From contig NZ_BCQE01000002.1 of the NCBI RefSeq assembly GCF_001544275.1, positions 1-64,000 of the forward strand: a DNA stretch of 64,000 bases, read 5' to 3'. The stretch is from Enterococcus gallinarum NBRC 100675 (GTDB taxonomy: Bacteria > Bacillota > Bacilli > Lactobacillales > Enterococcaceae). Both the position numbers and the translations under genes were made by a program. Each line of letters starts with the position of its first letter. Positions within the stretch are counted from its first letter, which is position 1. The notes beneath the pieces were generated by a model. The model did no database searches, was not told the origin of the DNA, and saw only the letters and a list, made by a program, of their open reading frames with translations. Positions 18,316 to 29,068 of the stretch are shown piece after piece.

Positions 18316-18656
18316 GTCGTCACTCTCTTTCTTTCATATGCCCGTCTATTCTATCACGTTTTTATAGTCAGGGGAAAAAAACTGCTGCTTTCTCTAGGAA
18401 CGCCCAACATAGCATTCGTAAAATACGCTTTTCTGCCCAAAACACAATGAATTTAAAATAACGGATAGAAAAATTACCAATGATTAAATTTCTATCATCA
18501 ACTATTTCCGATTGGAGATTCCTCACTCTTTTCCACTAAAATATGCGAATATGAATAAAAAAGGCAGAATATTTGAATAACAGCCTACTTTTAGGCATAC
18601 TATTTACAGAACCTAGGCATAACATTTGTTGCCTAAATAAAACTAGAGGTGAAATC
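18316..18656. other. Intergenic region before opuC, with TAGGCA palindrome
   Basis: This 341-base gap has no gene. Its right part carries TAGGCA (18614-18619) facing TGCCTA (18630-18635), with a further TAGGCA copy at 18592-18597. A TTGAAT/CATACT pair 17 bp apart is a possible promoter overlapping the first copy. These repeats are candidate operators for an osmotic-stress regulator of opuC. Confidence 0.45.
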
Positions 18657-19823
18657 ATGATTGAATTTCAACATGTATCCAAAATCTATAAAGGCGGCAA
18701 AGTGGCTGTCGAAGATGTCAATCTATCCTTTGAAAAGGGAGAATTTATTTGTTTCATTGGTACCAGTGGGAGTGGTAAAACTACTTGTATGCGAATGATC
18801 AACCGTATGACAGACCCCTCCAAAGGAAAAATTCTGATTGATGGCAAAAGTGTGACCGATATCAATCCAGTAGAATTACGACGCCAAATCGGTTACGTGA
18901 TCCAAAGCATCGGCTTGATGCCTCATATGACGATTCGAGAAAATATTACATTAGTACAAAAACTTTTGAAGGTCAGTCAAGAAGAAAGAAATAAGACAGC
19001 AGAGAAAATGATCGATCTTGTGGAACTTCCTCGTGAAATGCTGGATCGTTACCCTCACGAATTGTCTGGTGGACAACAACAGCGGATCGGTGTTGTTCGG
19101 GCTCTGGCAGCCGACCAAGATATCATTTTGATGGATGAACCTTTCGGTGCATTGGACCCCATCACTCGCGATTCACTGCAAGATTTGATCAAAGATTTGC
19201 AGGAACGTTTAGGTAAAACCGTCGTCTTCGTTACCCATGATATGGATGAAGCATTAAAGTTAGCTAGCCGCATCGTGATCATGAGCGAAGGACGCGTCAT
19301 CCAATTTGATACACCGCAAAACATTCTGCGAAATCCTGCTACTACCTTTGTTGAAGAATTGATCGGTGAAGACCGCCTTCTGCAAGCAAAACCAGACACC
19401 ACACCAGTTAAAGAAGTCATGCTCAAAACACCAATCGCCATCACTCCTGAAAAATCTTTACAAGAAGCGATTCGCCTGATGAGAGAAAAACGAGTAGATA
19501 CATTGTTAGTGACGGATAATAGCAATGTCTTAAAAGGGTATATCGATGTAGAATCGATCGACCGCAATCGAGGCAAAGTAACCAGTGTCGGGGATATTCT
19601 TAATAAAGATGTTTTCTATGTAAAAGAAACAGCCTTACTGCGAGATACGTTGCAACGAATCCTTAAACGTGGTTTGAAATATGTGCCAGTCGTGGATGCT
19701 GAAAATCATTTGGTAGGAATTTTGACGCGTGCTTCATTAGTCGACATTGTTTATGACGTTATTTGGGGCGAGGAATCCTCCCTTCTTGAAGCGATCGAAT
19801 CCGCAAAACCAGAGGAGGTCTAG
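18657..19823 (+). CDS. opuCA: Glycine betaine/carnitine/choline ABC transporter ATP-binding protein
   Basis: A 388-residue ATPase of the OpuC/OpuB osmoprotectant importer. The ABC domain (1-235) has Walker [10 protein letters not shown], signature LSGGQQQR and Walker B ILMDEP. Two CBS domains follow (about 255-310 and 318-375, [18 protein letters not shown] onward); in this family they sense ionic strength or cyclic-di-AMP. The ATG at 18657 follows AGAGGTG; the longer upstream reading lacks homology. First of four genes (opuCA-CB-CC-CD), with 2 bases before opuCB. Confidence 0.95.
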   Translation: MIEFQHVSKIYKGGKVAVEDVNLSFEKGEFICFIGTSGSGKTTCMRMINRMTDPSKGKILIDGKSVTDINPVELRRQIGYVIQSIGLMPHMTIRENITLVQKLLKVSQEERNKTAEKMIDLVELPREMLDRYPHELSGGQQQRIGVVRALAADQDIILMDEPFGALDPITRDSLQDLIKDLQERLGKTVVFVTHDMDEALKLASRIVIMSEGRVIQFDTPQNILRNPATTFVEELIGEDRLLQAKPDTTPVKEVMLKTPIAITPEKSLQEAIRLMREKRVDTLLVTDNSNVLKGYIDVESIDRNRGKVTSVGDILNKDVFYVKETALLRDTLQRILKRGLKYVPVVDAENHLVGILTRASLVDIVYDVIWGEESSLLEAIESAKPEEV

Positions 19824-19825
19824 CC

Positions 19826-20461
19826 ATGCAAAGCTTCTTTAATGAATATGGCGGCCAATTGGTCACGAAAAGCATTGAGCATTTATACATCTCCTTTGCC
19901 GCATTATTTCTAGGCATTGTCGTTGCAGTCCCTTTGGGCGTTCTATTGACACGCTTTCCCAAAGCCGCTTCTATCGTGATCGGTGTGACTAGTGCCTTGC
20001 AAACTGTTCCCTCATTGGCACTATTGGCATTGATGATCCCGATTTTAGGGGTCGGTAAAGTCCCAGCTATTGTTGCACTCTTTATCTATTCTTTGCTGCC
20101 TATTTTGCGGAACACCTATATTGGCATGAAGAAAGTCGATTGGAATTATCGAGATGTCGCTAAAGGAATGGGAATGACTAACTTCCAATCGATCATTAGT
20201 GTGGAACTGCCGTTAGCGATCCCAACGATCATGGCGGGTATCCGCTTGTCAGCAGTCTATGTCTTAGCCTGGGCAACCTTGGCTTCGTACATTGGTGCAG
20301 GAGGTCTTGGAGACTTGATCTTTAGTGGATTGAATAACTATCAACCGGCATTGATTTTTGCCGGCACGATCCCAGTGACGATTTTTGCACTTTTAGCAGA
20401 CTGGTTACTCGGATTACTTGAGAATAAACTAACACCAGCTGCATTAAAGGGGGATGCCTAA
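19826..20461 (+). CDS. opuCB: Osmoprotectant ABC transporter permease
   Basis: A 211-residue permease with about five membrane segments and the binding-protein-dependent transport motif around [20 protein letters not shown] (the EAA-like loop that touches the ATPase). It forms the channel with the second permease encoded at 21387-22049. It starts 2 bases after opuCA with GAGGAGG upstream, and its stop touches the start of opuCC. Confidence 0.95.
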   Translation: MQSFFNEYGGQLVTKSIEHLYISFAALFLGIVVAVPLGVLLTRFPKAASIVIGVTSALQTVPSLALLALMIPILGVGKVPAIVALFIYSLLPILRNTYIGMKKVDWNYRDVAKGMGMTNFQSIISVELPLAIPTIMAGIRLSAVYVLAWATLASYIGAGGLGDLIFSGLNNYQPALIFAGTIPVTIFALLADWLLGLLENKLTPAALKGDA

Positions 20462-21382
20462 ATGAAAATCAAAGCGAAATTTGGTCTTTTGTTATCCATG
20501 ATCATTATTTTACTCTCAGGCTGCTCCTTTCCAGGACTTGCTTCTACATCTAATGAAGACACCGTAGCTATCACAGGAGGAATCACTTCTGAAGCTCAGA
20601 TTCTTGGCGCTATTGTAGCAGGAATGGTAGAACATTATACGGACAAAAATACCACTGTCATTAATAACTTAGCAACAACGACGATCAATCATCAAGCAAT
20701 GATGAACGGCGATGCGTCTATCTCTGCCGCTCGTTATACCGGAACAGATTTGACAACAACACTTGGCTTAGAGCCAGAATCTGATCCAACTGCTGCCTTC
20801 AATACCGTAAAAAAAGAATTTGAGAAACGTTACCATCAGACATGGTTCCCTTCCTACGGCTTTGATAACACATATGTTTTTCTAGTCAGAAAAGACACTG
20901 CAGAAAAATATAATCTGAAAAAAGTCAGTGATTTAAAAGGCGTTGCCGATCAGTTGGTTGCTGGTGTCGATACAGCTTGGATCACCCGTGAAGGTGACGG
21001 GTATGATGGCTTCCAAGAAGCATATGGCTTTTCTTTCAAAAACATTTTGCCTATGCAGATCGGTCTCGTTTACGATGCTGTTGACAACGGAAAAATGGAT
21101 ATCGTACTCGGGTATTCAACGGATGGACGGATCGCTAGTTATGACCTCGTAATGCTGGAAGATGATTTGAATTTCTTCCCACCTTATGATGCAGCTCCAG
21201 TAGTCGATGACAAATTAATCAAAGACACACCAGAAGTAGCGGACGCCTTGAACAAGCTTGCTGATACCATCTCCACTGAAAAAATGCAGCAACTAAATTA
21301 TCAAGTTGATAATGACCTGTTGGAACCGACAGTGGTCGCAGAACGTTTCTTACAAGAAAATAATTATTTTGAAGGAGAGTGA
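20462..21382 (+). CDS. opuCC: Osmoprotectant-binding lipoprotein
   Basis: A 306-residue substrate-binding lipoprotein. The signal peptide ends in the lipobox LLSGC (Cys20 or nearby), and the mature part is a type II periplasmic-binding fold of the OpuAC group (ITGGITSEAQILGAIVAGM). It binds quaternary ammonium compounds such as carnitine, choline or glycine betaine and hands them to OpuCB/CD. It starts directly at the opuCB stop. Confidence 0.95.
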   Translation: MKIKAKFGLLLSMIIILLSGCSFPGLASTSNEDTVAITGGITSEAQILGAIVAGMVEHYTDKNTTVINNLATTTINHQAMMNGDASISAARYTGTDLTTTLGLEPESDPTAAFNTVKKEFEKRYHQTWFPSYGFDNTYVFLVRKDTAEKYNLKKVSDLKGVADQLVAGVDTAWITREGDGYDGFQEAYGFSFKNILPMQIGLVYDAVDNGKMDIVLGYSTDGRIASYDLVMLEDDLNFFPPYDAAPVVDDKLIKDTPEVADALNKLADTISTEKMQQLNYQVDNDLLEPTVVAERFLQENNYFEGE

Positions 21383-21386
21383 CGAA

Positions 21387-22049
21387 ATGAATGACATGAA
21401 TCTATTTCAACAATTTATTGCCTACTTTCAGGAAAATGGCGGTTATGTCTTTGCACAGTTTGTTCGTCACTTCCTGATCTCTATCTATGGCGTTTTATTC
21501 GCTGCAATCGTTGGTATTCCACTAGGAATCTGGATTTCTAAAAAGATGCGTATGGCCGATTGGGTGATCCGCATCGCCAATATCATCCAAACAATCCCTT
21601 CGCTAGCAATGATCTCGATTTTGATGATTGGAATGGGATTAGGCGTCAATGTCGTTATTCTGACGATTTTTCTCTACTCGCTCTTACCGATCATCAAAAA
21701 CACCTATACCGGCATGCGCCAGGTAGACCGTAATACACTAGATGTTGGTAAAGGAATGGGCATGACAAGTTGGCAACGACTGTATATGATCGAATTGCCT
21801 TTATCCGTCTCCGTGATCATGGCAGGTATTCGTAATGCATTAGTCGTTGCAATTGGAATCACTGCCATTGGCGCCTTCGTAGGTGCTGGTGGCCTAGGTG
21901 ATATCATCATCCGTGGGACAAATGCAACCAATGGCGCTTCAATCATTCTTGCCGGAGCTTTACCCACTGCATTGATGGCAATCATCACCGATTTAGGATT
22001 AGGCTTTATTGAACGACGTTTGGACCCAGCCAGTCGTTCGTCGAAATAA
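21387..22049 (+). CDS. opuCD: Osmoprotectant ABC transporter permease
   Basis: A 220-residue permease homologous to OpuCB, with about five membrane segments and the loop GMGMTSWQRLYMIELPLS. The ATG at 21387 follows GAAGGAG, 4 bases after opuCC; the longer upstream reading overlaps opuCC and is not supported. Last gene of the operon, followed by a terminator. Confidence 0.95.
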   Translation: MNDMNLFQQFIAYFQENGGYVFAQFVRHFLISIYGVLFAAIVGIPLGIWISKKMRMADWVIRIANIIQTIPSLAMISILMIGMGLGVNVVILTIFLYSLLPIIKNTYTGMRQVDRNTLDVGKGMGMTSWQRLYMIELPLSVSVIMAGIRNALVVAIGITAIGAFVGAGGLGDIIIRGTNATNGASIILAGALPTALMAIITDLGLGFIERRLDPASRSSK

Positions 22050-22057
22050 CCGATATT

Positions 22058-22098
22058 CCCACCGTATTTAGGACCAAGTCCACATACGGTGGTTTTTT
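22058..22098 (+). terminator. Terminator of the opuC operon
   Basis: CCACCGTAT (22059-22067) pairs with ATACGGTGG (22084-22092), followed by TTTTTT. It begins 10 bases after the opuCD stop. Confidence 0.9.
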
Positions 22099-22102
22099 CT
22101 GT

Positions 22103-23490
22103 TTAATCCCTTAATTCGATGACGTTATCGTAGCACTGCTCCTCCTCGACCGTTACTTTATGGGCAACTTCTAAGACCGTTTGAGGTAACGAGTGAATGA
22201 TCCTCTGTAACTTTTTGGTCGCCTCATGATCGAGTGCGGAAGTGCATTCGTCTAAAAGTACGATTTTGGGCTGTCGAATCAGCGTTCGAGCTAACACGAC
22301 TCGCTGCTTTTGACCACCAGACAAATACTGACCATTCTCTCCAAGAAGCTTGTTTCCCCATTCTTGTGCGAGTAATGTCAAGTCTGTTTTCTCAAGAATT
22401 TCTTGATATTCCTTAGTAGAGAAAGTTTCATCAAAACAGATATTTTCTTTTAGCGAGGCATTCATTATGAAGGGCTCTTGAGGAACCAACAGCAGATCTG
22501 CTGGTTTCTCTGTCAAACTCTTTTTCTTCTCAACTTCAAGACTTCCTTGGTAATGAATTTCTTCATGTAAAAGCAATTGCAAGAATGTCGATTTTCCAAT
22601 CCCCGAGCGTCCTCTGATCAGCACTTTTTCTCCTGCCTCAATCGTGTCATTTATCGGCTGAAAGAGCGGCCGTTCGCTTCTGTAAATAGTTAGATCACGA
22701 AAACAAATCCTTCCAGTAACAGAAGACCGTTGTTTCTTCGCAAAAGAAGGTGTAGAAGAACAGGACTTTGGTAATTTTTCGATAATTGGTTGCACAGAAT
22801 GAAAGGTACCCATCAAAGCAATGCCTGAAATCAATGGATTAACGATAGTATTGGAAATTTGCACCAGACCCATCAGATTAGCCAGTGCTAACTGATTTTT
22901 CGCCACAAGGATTCCACCAATCATAATAGGAAAAAAGAAACAGATCGTTCCAACGGTATGAATCAGTGCAGAACTGATTTTGGTTAAGAAATTCATCTGC
23001 TGTAATTTTTGCTCCATGGTATCAATTCCCGCAGCATTTTTTTCAAAAAAATAGTTTTGACTTTGGAACATCCTGATGACAGTAAGACCAGCAACCATTT
23101 CTTTAAAAGTTGAAATAAAAATCGCATTTGCAGCCGACCACTCTTTAGAAGCGCGCTTGATTTTTGTTTCAAAAAGATGAGGTATAAACAACGGAATGAG
23201 TGAAAAGGCAATAAAAACCATGGCCATCTGCAGATCGTAGAAAACAGCAGTTATCAACGAGAGAACAAAAGTGGCTAATAATTTTACAATTTGAAAAAAA
23301 CTACCTAAATAATTTTGTTCTAACAGTTTCAAATCATTCGACACAAAGTTAAGCGCCTCTCCCGATGGAATATTACAGTCACTTTCCGACAAAAGACGCT
23401 CGTAAACGCATTTGTAGCCGACGTCAAAATCATCAATAAAAGACAAAAAAGCATTCTTCTTTTTGACGTATATTCAAAAATCAAATTCAC
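22103..23490 (-). pseudogene. Broken ABC exporter (membrane-ATPase fusion) with internal deletion and frame change
   Basis: The main frame (from about 23446) encodes the later half of an ABC exporter membrane domain (SGEALNFVSND loop, about four membrane segments). A full ATPase domain follows with Walker A GRSGIGKST, signature LSGGQKQR and Walker B VLLDE. The expected N terminus is in another frame: a GTG at 23490 after GGAGGAGG gives LIFEYTSKRR and one membrane segment (MLFCLLLMILTSATNAF), which runs into unrelated sequence near 23400-23425. Exporters of this class are about 530-590 residues, so roughly 80-100 residues (the second and part of the third membrane segment) seem deleted at the frame change. 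The remaining 447-residue frame would lack the first membrane segments. Its neighbour is an Rgg-like regulator. Confidence 0.7.
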
Positions 23491-23631
23491 TTAACCTCCT
23501 CCTATCCTAAGAACTTTTGTTGTTAGCAACACTATAGAATAGAAAGAAACAAGGAACAAGTGAAGGATAATTCACTTGTTCCTTTTCTGGAATTTAAGCA
23601 AAATAAATGTGAGACAGCACGGAAGGATACC

Positions 23632-24516
23632 CTACTGTCCAGAGAATAAGTCTTGGCTTTCCTCCAAAAGATCTTTTGGGAGATGGACCTCAAAATAAGC
23701 CAACATTTCCGTAAACCCCTTTAAATAATAGGCCTGACCATTGAGTTGTGCCAGTACAAATGCTTTCTTCATATATAAAAGTCCCTTTGCATCATTCATC
23801 TTGTGTAAAGAAATCCCTAACTGAAGATATAACCCCGGCAAAATAAACAGCGATTTATTCTGGACTTCTTTTATAGATAACCGACAATTGGTTATGACTT
23901 TTCCCCACTCTTGATCGATTAGCAATCCCGTATTGATAACATAGGTCAATGCACTATCTTTTATGAAATCAATGGATTGCGCAAGTACCAATGACTTTTT
24001 TGAATACGAACTGACTTGGATATATTGAATCAGAATATTTGTATGTAAATCCTTAAATGGTTGCTCTAAAATGATTGGGTTATTTTCAAGAAGTTGTTCT
24101 AAGTGAAATAACGTCTGCTCATTATTTTCACCATAATACGCTGTCATAATACTTAGAAACTTATACGTAATTGTGCCACGGATATATTTATGACTGATTT
24201 GCGCCAACTTTTCCGTAAGAGCTTCATTGATCTGATCAAATGCTCCATTTTCATAAAGAGAAGTAAACGTCACTTTTATCTCATCAAGCGCTGCTTGATC
24301 CTTCGCATAGACTCGATGAAATAATTCTTCCATGGAGATTCCTAATTTTTGACAAATATGCAGTAATATTTCCGTACTAGGACTTACAGAGCCATTTTCG
24401 ATATTGATCAAATGCCTTGTCGAAAAAAATCCTTCTGTAATATTATTTTGAGTCAACTGCTTTTCTCTACGTATCTCCTTAATTACAGAGCCAATAGAAT
24501 TGTTCGTATTTTCCAC
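23632..24516 (-). CDS. Rgg/MutR-type helix-turn-helix regulator
   Basis: A 294-residue regulator. Residues 5-65 are an XRE-type helix-turn-helix (IGSVIKEIRREKQLTQ, then STRHLINIENGSVSPS). The rest is an all-helical repeat domain like the Rgg/MutR C terminus, which binds short peptide pheromones in relatives. I chose the GTG at 24516 because AGGAG lies eight bases upstream; a longer frame from 24579 has no such site. The adjacent broken exporter is on the same strand about 140 bases downstream, so the pair may be a decayed peptide-signalling or bacteriocin locus. No obvious peptide gene was found. Confidence 0.75.
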   Translation of the reverse strand: MENTNNSIGSVIKEIRREKQLTQNNITEGFFSTRHLINIENGSVSPSTEILLHICQKLGISMEELFHRVYAKDQAALDEIKVTFTSLYENGAFDQINEALTEKLAQISHKYIRGTITYKFLSIMTAYYGENNEQTLFHLEQLLENNPIILEQPFKDLHTNILIQYIQVSSYSKKSLVLAQSIDFIKDSALTYVINTGLLIDQEWGKVITNCRLSIKEVQNKSLFILPGLYLQLGISLHKMNDAKGLLYMKKAFVLAQLNGQAYYLKGFTEMLAYFEVHLPKDLLEESQDLFSGQ

Positions 24517-24636
24517 AAATTCAACTCCTAAAGAGCTCCCGAAGTGAGAGTTCCTCTTATTATCGAAAAATTGGTACAAAAATCATTTTCTCTATCTTAA
24601 CACAGAGGCAAGGACAATGTTTTAGCTGAAAAAACA

Positions 24637-24676
24637 AAAAAGCCTACGGAAATGAGACCATAGACTTTCTTTAGTT
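24637..24676. terminator. Probable terminator at the end of the arabinan operon
   Basis: AAAGCCTACGG faces CCATAGACTTT with an 8-nt loop and one mismatch, preceded by an A-rich run that gives T residues on the minus strand. It follows the Cys-rich protein gene by about 60 bases. Confidence 0.5.
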
Positions 24677-24738
24677 TCGTTCTATCAATACCTTATGAAA
24701 TTCAGTTCTGCTAAGTCTTCGAACTACAAACAGGACGG

Positions 24739-24999
24739 TTATTGAATGATCTGCCCTGTTTGTGCCCACATTCCAGCAGGACAATTTTTCTTAGCTAGAT
24801 TTGCTCGAAATTTATAAAAGCAACCACATTTGGTACAGGTGTGCTGGGAACGAAATGTACAAGCCTCACAAATGGTAATACGGTGCTTAACGACTTCAAG
24901 GACAGCAAGATTGCTCTCAATTGCAAGTTGTTCTGCAATCAATGCTTCTACATCAGTTGCTACAGCTGTTTCTTTAATATCGCAACCTTTACACGTCAT
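24739..24999 (-). CDS. Cys-rich small protein, DUF6171-like
   Basis: An 86-residue protein with eight cysteines. CKGC opens the protein, CEAC and CTKCGCF lie in the second half, and a final Cys precedes PAGMW. This pattern suggests a small zinc-binding fold and resembles the DUF6171 family as I recall it. The function is unknown. It starts 4 bases after the GH51 gene stop with GGGGTGA upstream, so it is the last gene of the arabinan operon, a place without an obvious metabolic reason. Confidence 0.65.
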   Translation of the reverse strand: MTCKGCDIKETAVATDVEALIAEQLAIESNLAVLEVVKHRITICEACTFRSQHTCTKCGCFYKFRANLAKKNCPAGMWAQTGQIIQ

Positions 25000-25003
25000 A
25001 GAA

Positions 25004-26449
25004 TCACCCCACTAAAGACAGTGTCAATACACTCATCGCTGGAACATTAACCGTTAATTGATTATCGTTGATTGAATAGTCATCGAAATCTTGGATCACT
25101 ACATCTTCTGGATGATCAAAATCATTGTGTGCGTTCATTTTGTCCCCGACAATATAGCGCGCTTCTTTGACTTCATTGATCGCTGTTTCAAAGGAGAAGA
25201 ATAATTCTTCCGTACCTTTGGTAGCAAAATTACAAACAGATAGATGGATCGTATCCTCCTTTTTCGAAATCGTATAGGTAATGGTATCGCTGCTAGTTCC
25301 ATGGCTATCAATGGTTTCAGCATCTTGATGGACTTTGTACAAATCAAAAACATGATAGCTTGGGGTTTTCACCATTTGTTCGCCATCTGTCAAAATCATC
25401 GCTTGCAAGACGTTGACTGTCTGGGCAATATTTGCCATATGCACGCGTTTGGCATGTTTATGGAAAATATTCAAGGTGATGGCTGCGACCATCGCATCAC
25501 GGATCGTGTTTTGCTGATATAAAAATCCTGGATTTGTTCCGGGTTCCGCAGTAAACCAGGTTCCCCACTCATCAACAATGATCCCGACGCGCTGTTCTGG
25601 ATCATATTGATCCATGATAGCACTGTGACGGGTCAATAATTCATCCATGTAGGCTGCTTTTTCACAAGTCACTTGCCACTCTGTCTCATCAAATTCCAGC
25701 GCACTGCCTTTTTCTTCCCAACCTTTGGGATGAACGTAGTAGTGCAAGCTTAGGCCGTCCATCAGCCAATGGGCATTCTTCATCAATGTTTCTGTCCAAT
25801 GATAATCATCTACATTTGCTCCACCAGCAACTTTATAGATTTTTTTGTCACCGTATTGGCGGACATAGGTTTGATAACGACGATACAGATCCGCATAGTA
25901 CTCTGGTCGCATGTTGCCGCCGCAACCCCAGTTTTCGTTTCCTACGCCAAAGAATTTCATTTCCCACGCTTCTTCATGACCGTTTTCTCTGCGAAGATCG
26001 GCCATCGGGGAAATGCCATCCATCGTGATGTATTCCACCCATTCTGACATTTCTTGCACCGTTCCGCTACCAACATTTCCATTGACATACGCATCACATT
26101 CCAGCTGCTTGATCAATTCAAAAAATTCATGGGTCCCGAAATGATTGTTCTCAGTCACCCCACCCCAGTGCGTGTTGACCATCGTTTTTCGATTTTCTTT
26201 TGGTCCAATCCCATCTTTCCAATGGTATTCATCAGCGAAACAACCGCCAGGCCAGCGTAAGACAGGAATTTTGATATTTTTCAAAGCTTCCACAACATCT
26301 GTACGCATCCCATTCTTGTTTGGAATAGGCGAATCTTCTCCTACATATAAGCCTTCATAAATACAACGGCCAAGGTGTTCTGAAAAGTGCCCGTAGATAT
26401 ATTTACTGATGGGTGTTCCTGATTTTGTGTTTTGAATGTTAATTGTCAT
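25004..26449 (-). CDS. Alpha-L-arabinofuranosidase, GH51
   Basis: A 481-residue intracellular glycoside hydrolase family 51 enzyme that removes arabinofuranosyl units from arabino-oligosaccharides. The acid/base Glu is in [11 protein letters not shown] (about residue 173) and the nucleophile Glu in VDEWGTWF (about 293). A beta-sandwich follows from about 390. There is no signal peptide. The ATG at 26449 follows AGGAG with 7-base spacing; the longer reading to 26500 overlaps the GH43 gene. With the two GH43 enzymes and the ABC importer it completes a linear arabinan degradation route. Confidence 0.93.
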   Translation of the reverse strand: MTINIQNTKSGTPISKYIYGHFSEHLGRCIYEGLYVGEDSPIPNKNGMRTDVVEALKNIKIPVLRWPGGCFADEYHWKDGIGPKENRKTMVNTHWGGVTENNHFGTHEFFELIKQLECDAYVNGNVGSGTVQEMSEWVEYITMDGISPMADLRRENGHEEAWEMKFFGVGNENWGCGGNMRPEYYADLYRRYQTYVRQYGDKKIYKVAGGANVDDYHWTETLMKNAHWLMDGLSLHYYVHPKGWEEKGSALEFDETEWQVTCEKAAYMDELLTRHSAIMDQYDPEQRVGIIVDEWGTWFTAEPGTNPGFLYQQNTIRDAMVAAITLNIFHKHAKRVHMANIAQTVNVLQAMILTDGEQMVKTPSYHVFDLYKVHQDAETIDSHGTSSDTITYTISKKEDTIHLSVCNFATKGTEELFFSFETAINEVKEARYIVGDKMNAHNDFDHPEDVVIQDFDDYSINDNQLTVNVPAMSVLTLSLVG

Positions 26450-26459
26450 TGTTATACTC

Positions 26460-28082
26460 CTATTCTTTGATTCCCCAAATGGACTCATTATTATCGCCAA
26501 TCGTTGAGAACGTTAATTTTTGCTGTTCGAATTCTGTTATATCCTGAGTTAATATGGTTCCTTTGAAGGTAGTATCTGTGAAGGTCATTGTGATGTGTCC
26601 GGCATCGTATGTCCAAGTCCCGGTCAACTCTCCAGTGATGTTTCCATCTTTTTGAAGCTCGATCATCTGCGTTTTTAGCATGGTCGTTCCATTATCGGTG
26701 CCATGGTTAATGATTTCATAGCGTCCGATAATTTCATCTGCTGTCAAAGCATCTGCTACTTGTTCATTGCCTCGATACTCATAGGGTGCTGGAACTGGCC
26801 AGCCCTCCTCATTCATATACATTCTGTTGACCCGCACTTCATGGGCTTCGGTTCCATTGTTAAAGCGCGTATGATACACCAAGGACCACTGACCATTCTC
26901 ATCGATGATCGCCGAATTGTGTCCCGCTGCTCGGTACCCCATTTGTTGAAACGAGAATTGGTAATTACCAATCAATTTAATACCATAGTTTGAATTTTGC
27001 TCTCCTTGTTCCAAAATTGGACTATTTCCTTGAGCATCGAGGTAAGGTCCTTCAGGTTTTTCCGCGCGAAAGAGTCGCATATTGTACCCACCTTTTGCTG
27101 CTAAACCACCGTAAGTGACGAATAAGTAATAATAACCGGTTTCTTTATCATAAACAATATAGGGACCTTCTCCTGATTGGTGATAGCCGCCAAAAAGCTT
27201 GATCCCGAAATAACGATCAATGATACGTCCGTCTTCCGTCGTGCTATCTTCCCCAGGATACATTGGTTTTCCAGTTGCTGGATCAACTTCTAATAAGAAG
27301 ATACCGCCAGACCAAGAACCATAGGTCATCCATAGTTTTCCCTCTTCATCATAAAACAAAGCTGGATCAATGGCGTTTGGCGCATAATCGGTGTTATATG
27401 TCAGACCATCTTCGATCGCCCAGTTTTCGCTGAAACCGCTGATTTTTCCCTCTTTGATCAATTTCGCCAAATGGGTATTTTGATAGTTTGTATTGCGCTC
27501 ACTACCATCTGTCGAATCTTTTTCTGTAAAGCCAGAATAGATCACAGTATCCGCATAACTATATGGACCTTCAATCGTTTTAGCTACAGCTAATCCAATC
27601 GCTGAACGGCGCCAAGTAGAACTTGCGGAATAGTACAACATATAGGCCCCTTTATCACCATTTGACCATTCATAATCAGCATTCCAAATGACATCTGGTG
27701 CCCAAAGGCTGTAACCACCTTGTGAATCGGCATCATCGTAGCCTGCCCATTCAAAAGTTTCAGCTAGATTTTCTTTTGTGTTACCATAGATCATATTGTC
27801 TTCCATTGATTCATATTCGTGAGTGAAAGGTACTTCCCAAGTTTGTAAATCTGCGGTTTTCGCCTGGGCGAGATGCGAACCAAATACGTAAAACAGCTCT
27901 TGGTCACCAACATGAATAGAAGTAATCGATGGGTCATGAATCGACACTCGATTTTTTGTCGTTGTTTCCCACTCCTTTTGTGAAAGTTGCTCAGCGGCGT
28001 CTCCTGTTTGACAGCCAGCAAGAAAAAAACTAGTAAAAAAAACGGACATGGTTAAACAGAGCATTTTTCTTTTTGTATTCAT
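26460..28082 (-). CDS. Secreted GH43 endo-arabinanase-like lipoprotein
   Basis: A 540-residue surface lipoprotein. The signal peptide ends in the lipobox LAGC (Cys24). The five-bladed GH43 propeller spans about 45-400. Expected catalytic residues are the Asp in IHDPSI, the Asp in [10 protein letters not shown] and the Glu in SGEGPYI. A C-terminal beta domain (about 425-540) matches the accessory domain of large endo-1,5-alpha-L-arabinanases. It should cut arabinan at the cell surface to feed the downstream-encoded ABC importer. It starts 14 bases after the second GH43 gene, with GAGGG upstream. Confidence 0.88.
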   Translation of the reverse strand: MNTKRKMLCLTMSVFFTSFFLAGCQTGDAAEQLSQKEWETTTKNRVSIHDPSITSIHVGDQELFYVFGSHLAQAKTADLQTWEVPFTHEYESMEDNMIYGNTKENLAETFEWAGYDDADSQGGYSLWAPDVIWNADYEWSNGDKGAYMLYYSASSTWRRSAIGLAVAKTIEGPYSYADTVIYSGFTEKDSTDGSERNTNYQNTHLAKLIKEGKISGFSENWAIEDGLTYNTDYAPNAIDPALFYDEEGKLWMTYGSWSGGIFLLEVDPATGKPMYPGEDSTTEDGRIIDRYFGIKLFGGYHQSGEGPYIVYDKETGYYYLFVTYGGLAAKGGYNMRLFRAEKPEGPYLDAQGNSPILEQGEQNSNYGIKLIGNYQFSFQQMGYRAAGHNSAIIDENGQWSLVYHTRFNNGTEAHEVRVNRMYMNEEGWPVPAPYEYRGNEQVADALTADEIIGRYEIINHGTDNGTTMLKTQMIELQKDGNITGELTGTWTYDAGHITMTFTDTTFKGTILTQDITEFEQQKLTFSTIGDNNESIWGIKE

Positions 28083-28096
28083 TTTTTCCCTCTCTT

Positions 28097-29053
28097 TTAT
28101 CCTTTGACTGCACCGGGTTCACCAAAATCTGGTAGTCCATTTTTATCCCAAGTAAACGGTTGGACATACGCATGTCGATTGGGATTTTCTAAAGGATTAC
28201 TATAATCATTTATTTCTGGTCTTGCATGATACACTAAGATCTCTTGTTTCCCTTCCTCATCGACTGTAAAGGAGTTATGTCCTGGTCCGTAGAGGGAATT
28301 TTGTTCCGAACTCGAAAAAACCGGTTCCTTCAACTTATGCCAAGAATATCCATTCAATAGATCACTATCCTCATCTGCCCACAACAGTCCCATCACATAG
28401 TTTTCATCCGTCGCACTTGCTGAATAAGTAATGATCACTTTTCCATTCCTAATCAAAGCAGCAGGTGCTTCGTTTACTTTGAAGCCGATTTTTTCCCATT
28501 CATAATAAGGAATACTCAGAAGAATCTGCTTTCCTTTCAAAGTCCAAGGATTTTCCATCTCTGATAAGTAAAGATTAGAATTGCCTGGAATATTTGGATC
28601 CGCTTGTGCCCAGATATAATACAATCGGTTCCTGTGTTCAAATACCGTAGCATCTAAGCTGAAACTTTCAAATTGCGTCTTGATCTGCCCTTTTTCTACC
28701 CACTCGCCTTCAAAGGGATCTTCATTCGCATTTTCGATCGCAAACATCCGATGATGATGCTGATCATTTCTGACTTCTCCATGATCTGCAGCAGCAAAAT
28801 AGATGTACCATTTTCCCTGAATAAAATGGATCTCTGGCGCCCAAATCAGCTCACTCATGGGGCCTTCGGCATGAGCCGTCCAGATAACTTTTACTTCACC
28901 GTCAGCCAGTCCTTTTAAGGTTTTCGCACGTCTTAATTCGATTTCCTGATATCCTGGTTTTGATCCAGTGAAATAATAATATCCATCGGTATGCTTGTAT
29001 ATCCATGGATCTGCTCGTTCTAATACAATTGGTTCCAAATAATTTTCTGCCAT
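28097..29053 (-). CDS. Intracellular GH43 arabinosidase-like enzyme
   Basis: A 318-residue GH43 protein without signal peptide. Expected residues are the Asp in RADPWIY, the Asp in SLDATVF and the Glu in VNEAPAAL. The size and lack of extra domains fit an exo-acting alpha-L-arabinofuranosidase or exo-arabinanase that works on imported oligosaccharides; beta-xylosidase activity cannot be excluded. It lies between the small membrane protein gene and the secreted GH43 gene in the same operon. Confidence 0.85.
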   Translation of the reverse strand: MAENYLEPIVLERADPWIYKHTDGYYYFTGSKPGYQEIELRRAKTLKGLADGEVKVIWTAHAEGPMSELIWAPEIHFIQGKWYIYFAAADHGEVRNDQHHHRMFAIENANEDPFEGEWVEKGQIKTQFESFSLDATVFEHRNRLYYIWAQADPNIPGNSNLYLSEMENPWTLKGKQILLSIPYYEWEKIGFKVNEAPAALIRNGKVIITYSASATDENYVMGLLWADEDSDLLNGYSWHKLKEPVFSSSEQNSLYGPGHNSFTVDEEGKQEILVYHARPEINDYSNPLENPNRHAYVQPFTWDKNGLPDFGEPGAVKG

Positions 29054-29068
29054 AAATTCTACACCTTC

